This document shows positions 62,507 to 64,000 of a DNA stretch of 64,000 nucleotides, piece after piece (position 1 is the first letter of the stretch; the number at the start of each line of letters is the position of its first letter). A model generated the notes under the pieces. The model was not told the origin of the DNA. It was given only the letters and a program-made list of their open reading frames with translations, and did no database searches. The stretch is taken from contig CAWFTF010000005.1 in the NCBI GenBank assembly GCA_963818645.1, positions 62,001 to 126,000 on the forward strand, given 5' to 3'. Both the position numbers and the translations under genes were made by a program. This DNA comes from Gp6-AA40 sp963818645. GTDB lineage: Bacteria; Acidobacteriota; Vicinamibacteria; Vicinamibacterales; UBA2999.

Positions 62507-63371
62507 ATGAGCACTGAGACCGTCCGCAAGAAAGGACTCACCGGGTACATCCTGCTCGGGCCGGCTGTCGTGTGGCTGGCGCTGTTCTTCCTGGTCCCGT
62601 TCTACTCGCTGATCGCGACGAGCCTGTTCAACGCGGACGGCTCGGACTTCCGCGGCTACACCATGGTCTACCAGTGGAGCAACTACGCCGACGCGCTCCG
62701 GGATGTACTGGCCGCAGCTGGTGCGGTCGCTGATCTACGGCGGGCTCGCGACGCTGTTCTGCCTGGTGATCGGCTACGTCCTGGCCTATGCGATCGCCTT
62801 CAAGGCCGGCCGCTGGAAGAACCTGATGCTGGTCCTGGTGATCGCGCCGTTCTTCACCAGCTTCCTCGTGCGCACGCTGTCCTGGAAGCTGATCCTCGCC
62901 GACGACGGCTTCGTGGTGAACTCACTGCAGTTCGTCCACATCCTGGGACCCGACGGCTACCTGCTGTACACGCCGTTCGCGGTGATCATGGACTCGACCT
63001 ACAACTTCCTGCCGTTCATGGTGCTGCCGCTGTTCGCCAGCATCGACAAGATCGACTACCGGCTGATCGAGGCCTCCAACGACCTCTATTCCAACCCGGT
63101 CGTCGGCTTCTGGAAGGTCACCTGGCCGCTCTCGCTGCCCGGCGTGATCTCCGGAACGCTGCTGACCTTCATCCCGGCCGTGGGTGACTACATCAATGAC
63201 CAGCTGCTCGGCAGCACCAACACCCGGGTGATCGGTGCGGTGATCGAGGGCCAGTTCACCGACGCCAACGACTCCGCGATCGCGGCGGCACTCTCGATGA
63301 TCCTGATGGTGATCATCGTGGCGATCGTGTTCATCTACATCCGCCGGGCCGGGACGGAGGAGCTGCTCTGA
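62507..63371 (+). CDS. potB: Spermidine/putrescine ABC transporter permease PotB; frameshift near 62,703
   Basis: Inner-membrane permease subunit of about 288 aa with six hydrophobic helices. GYILLGPAVVWLALFFLVPFYSLIATSLF opens it. The coupling (EAA) loop is YRLIEASNDLYSNPVVGFWKVTWPLSLPGVISGTLLTFIPAVGDYIN, typical of PotB. An extra base near 62,703 separates YADALRD from YWPQLVRSLIYGG. It ends overlapping potC by one base (TGATG). It works with PotA, PotC and a periplasmic or lipoprotein PotD (beyond the window) to import polyamines. Confidence 0.87.
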
Positions 63372-64000
63372 TGCGCTGGATCCGGGAGCACCTCGTGCTC
63401 ATACTCGGCCTGCTCGTGCTGGTGTACACGTTCGTGCCGATCGGCGTCGTCGTACTGATGAGCTTCAACGATCCGGAGACCCGCAACATCTACCGTTTCG
63501 ACGGCTTCACGCTGCACAACTGGACGCACTTCTGCGAGGCGCCCGGCATGTGCGACAGCCTCTGGCTGAGCATCCGGGTCGGGCTGCTGGCCACCCTGGC
63601 GGCCACCATCATCGGCACCCTGGCCGCCTTTGCGCTGGTGCGCCACGCCTTCGCCGGCCGCTCGTCGTCCAACCTCCTGATCTTCCTGCCGATGGCGGCT
63701 CCGAGATCGTCCTCGGCTCGTCGCTCCTCACCCTTTTTGTGCAGGGCGGCTTCGCCGGCCAGCTCGGCTTCTGGACGATCTTGATCGCCCACGTCATGTT
63801 CTGCCTGTCGTTCGTGGTCGTGACGGTGCGGTCCCGACTGGCGGGCATGAGCGACACGCTCGAGCAGGCGGCGGCGGACTTGTACGCAACGCCGCCCAGA
63901 CGTTCTGGCGGGTCACGTTCCCGCTCGTGCTGCCCGGGAGTGCGGCCGCGGCGTTGCTCTCCTTCTCGCTGTCGTTCGACGACTTCATCATCACCAACCT
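63371..64000 (+). CDS. potC: Spermidine/putrescine ABC transporter permease PotC, partial; frameshifts near 63,700 and 63,885
   Basis: Second permease subunit, cut by the right edge. Helix 1 is VLILGLLVLVYTFVPIGVVVLMSFN, followed by the external loop with FTLHNWTHFCEAPGMCDSLWLSI and further helices (LLATLAATIIGTLAAFALVRH). The frame changes near 63,700 (MAAPE to IVLGSSLLTLFVQGGFAGQLGFW) and near 63,885 (DLYA to NAAQTFWRVTFPLVLPGSAAAALLSFSLSFDDFIITN, the EAA loop). Two indels in 630 bp point to unpolished sequence. Confidence 0.82.

Noticed and set aside
61966..64000. Horizontal transfer of potABC into an acidobacterium
   Set aside because: No integration signature, and the insert would begin mid-potA and end sucA mid-gene; a chimeric assembly explains this with fewer steps.

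Overview
The window reads as a high-GC bacterial chromosome segment, most likely from an uncultured Acidobacteriota (Vicinamibacteria-like). That placement is an inference from protein style and gene content: hpnCDE squalene genes, a one-chain 2-oxoacid dehydrogenase E1, double-length ThyX, tannase-family and M28/M19/M20/P1 peptidases, and a GxxExxY gene. It was not tested by any search. From about 61,940 to the end the sequence changes abruptly to an actinobacterial-style potABC spermidine/putrescine transporter. The change falls inside the 2-oxoglutarate dehydrogenase gene, so the last 2 kb is probably a chimeric join and should not be read as part of the same genome until checked.

Layout. 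1-6.6 kb: partial M19 dipeptidase, a gene-free stretch holding a 24-bp-period repeat array, then M20 dipeptidase, MBL hydrolase, phosphatidylcholine synthase, double ThyX and peptide deformylase on the minus strand. 6.7-16.2 kb: NUDIX, DUF4382 lipoprotein, class I aldolase, ThiI, the hpnC-hpnD-hpnE operon with a PduO-type cobalamin adenosyltransferase, coupled mutY-mutT, and YgfZ. 16.3-25.8 kb: secreted alpha/beta hydrolase, panB-panC, P1 peptidase, SSS symporter plus tartrate/D-malate-type dehydrogenase, HAD, GNAT and VOC proteins. 25.9-30.0 kb: a stress-flavoured block (DUF7662, Crp/Fnr regulator, DksA/TraR, YtxH, SYLF, DUF3309) that contains a scar with two broken genes. 30-36 kb: tannase-family esterase, TrmN6-like methylase, fused E1, FHA protein, MBL hydrolase, receiver protein. 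36.4-44.4 kb: pseudokinase, SDR, an MDH-like pseudoenzyme, M28 peptidase, ECF sigma factor and two CNNM/CBS membrane proteins. 44.5-45.7 kb: an unrecognised two-gene cassette. 45.7-51.6 kb: lipB, E2 and lpd, an NtrC-type regulator, HU and queF. 51.6-58 kb: Smr protein, a SNF2 ATPase coupled to an Eco57I-like methylase (candidate defence module), and a decayed GxxExxY gene. 58-61.9 kb: esterase, HAD-IIB phosphatase and sucA.

Two features cut across the window. First, at least ten intergenic or gene-edge loci carry arrays of 7-bp repeats, a different heptamer family at different loci and often arranged as an inverted pair. They also enter coding sequence (E2 linker, ThiI tail) and supply ribosome-binding and start signals (pcs, NUDIX gene). 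Second, frameshifts are rare up to 54 kb (about three) and frequent afterwards (ten or more in 10 kb). This suggests that the right end is poorly polished sequence, so most broken genes there are probably intact in the organism.
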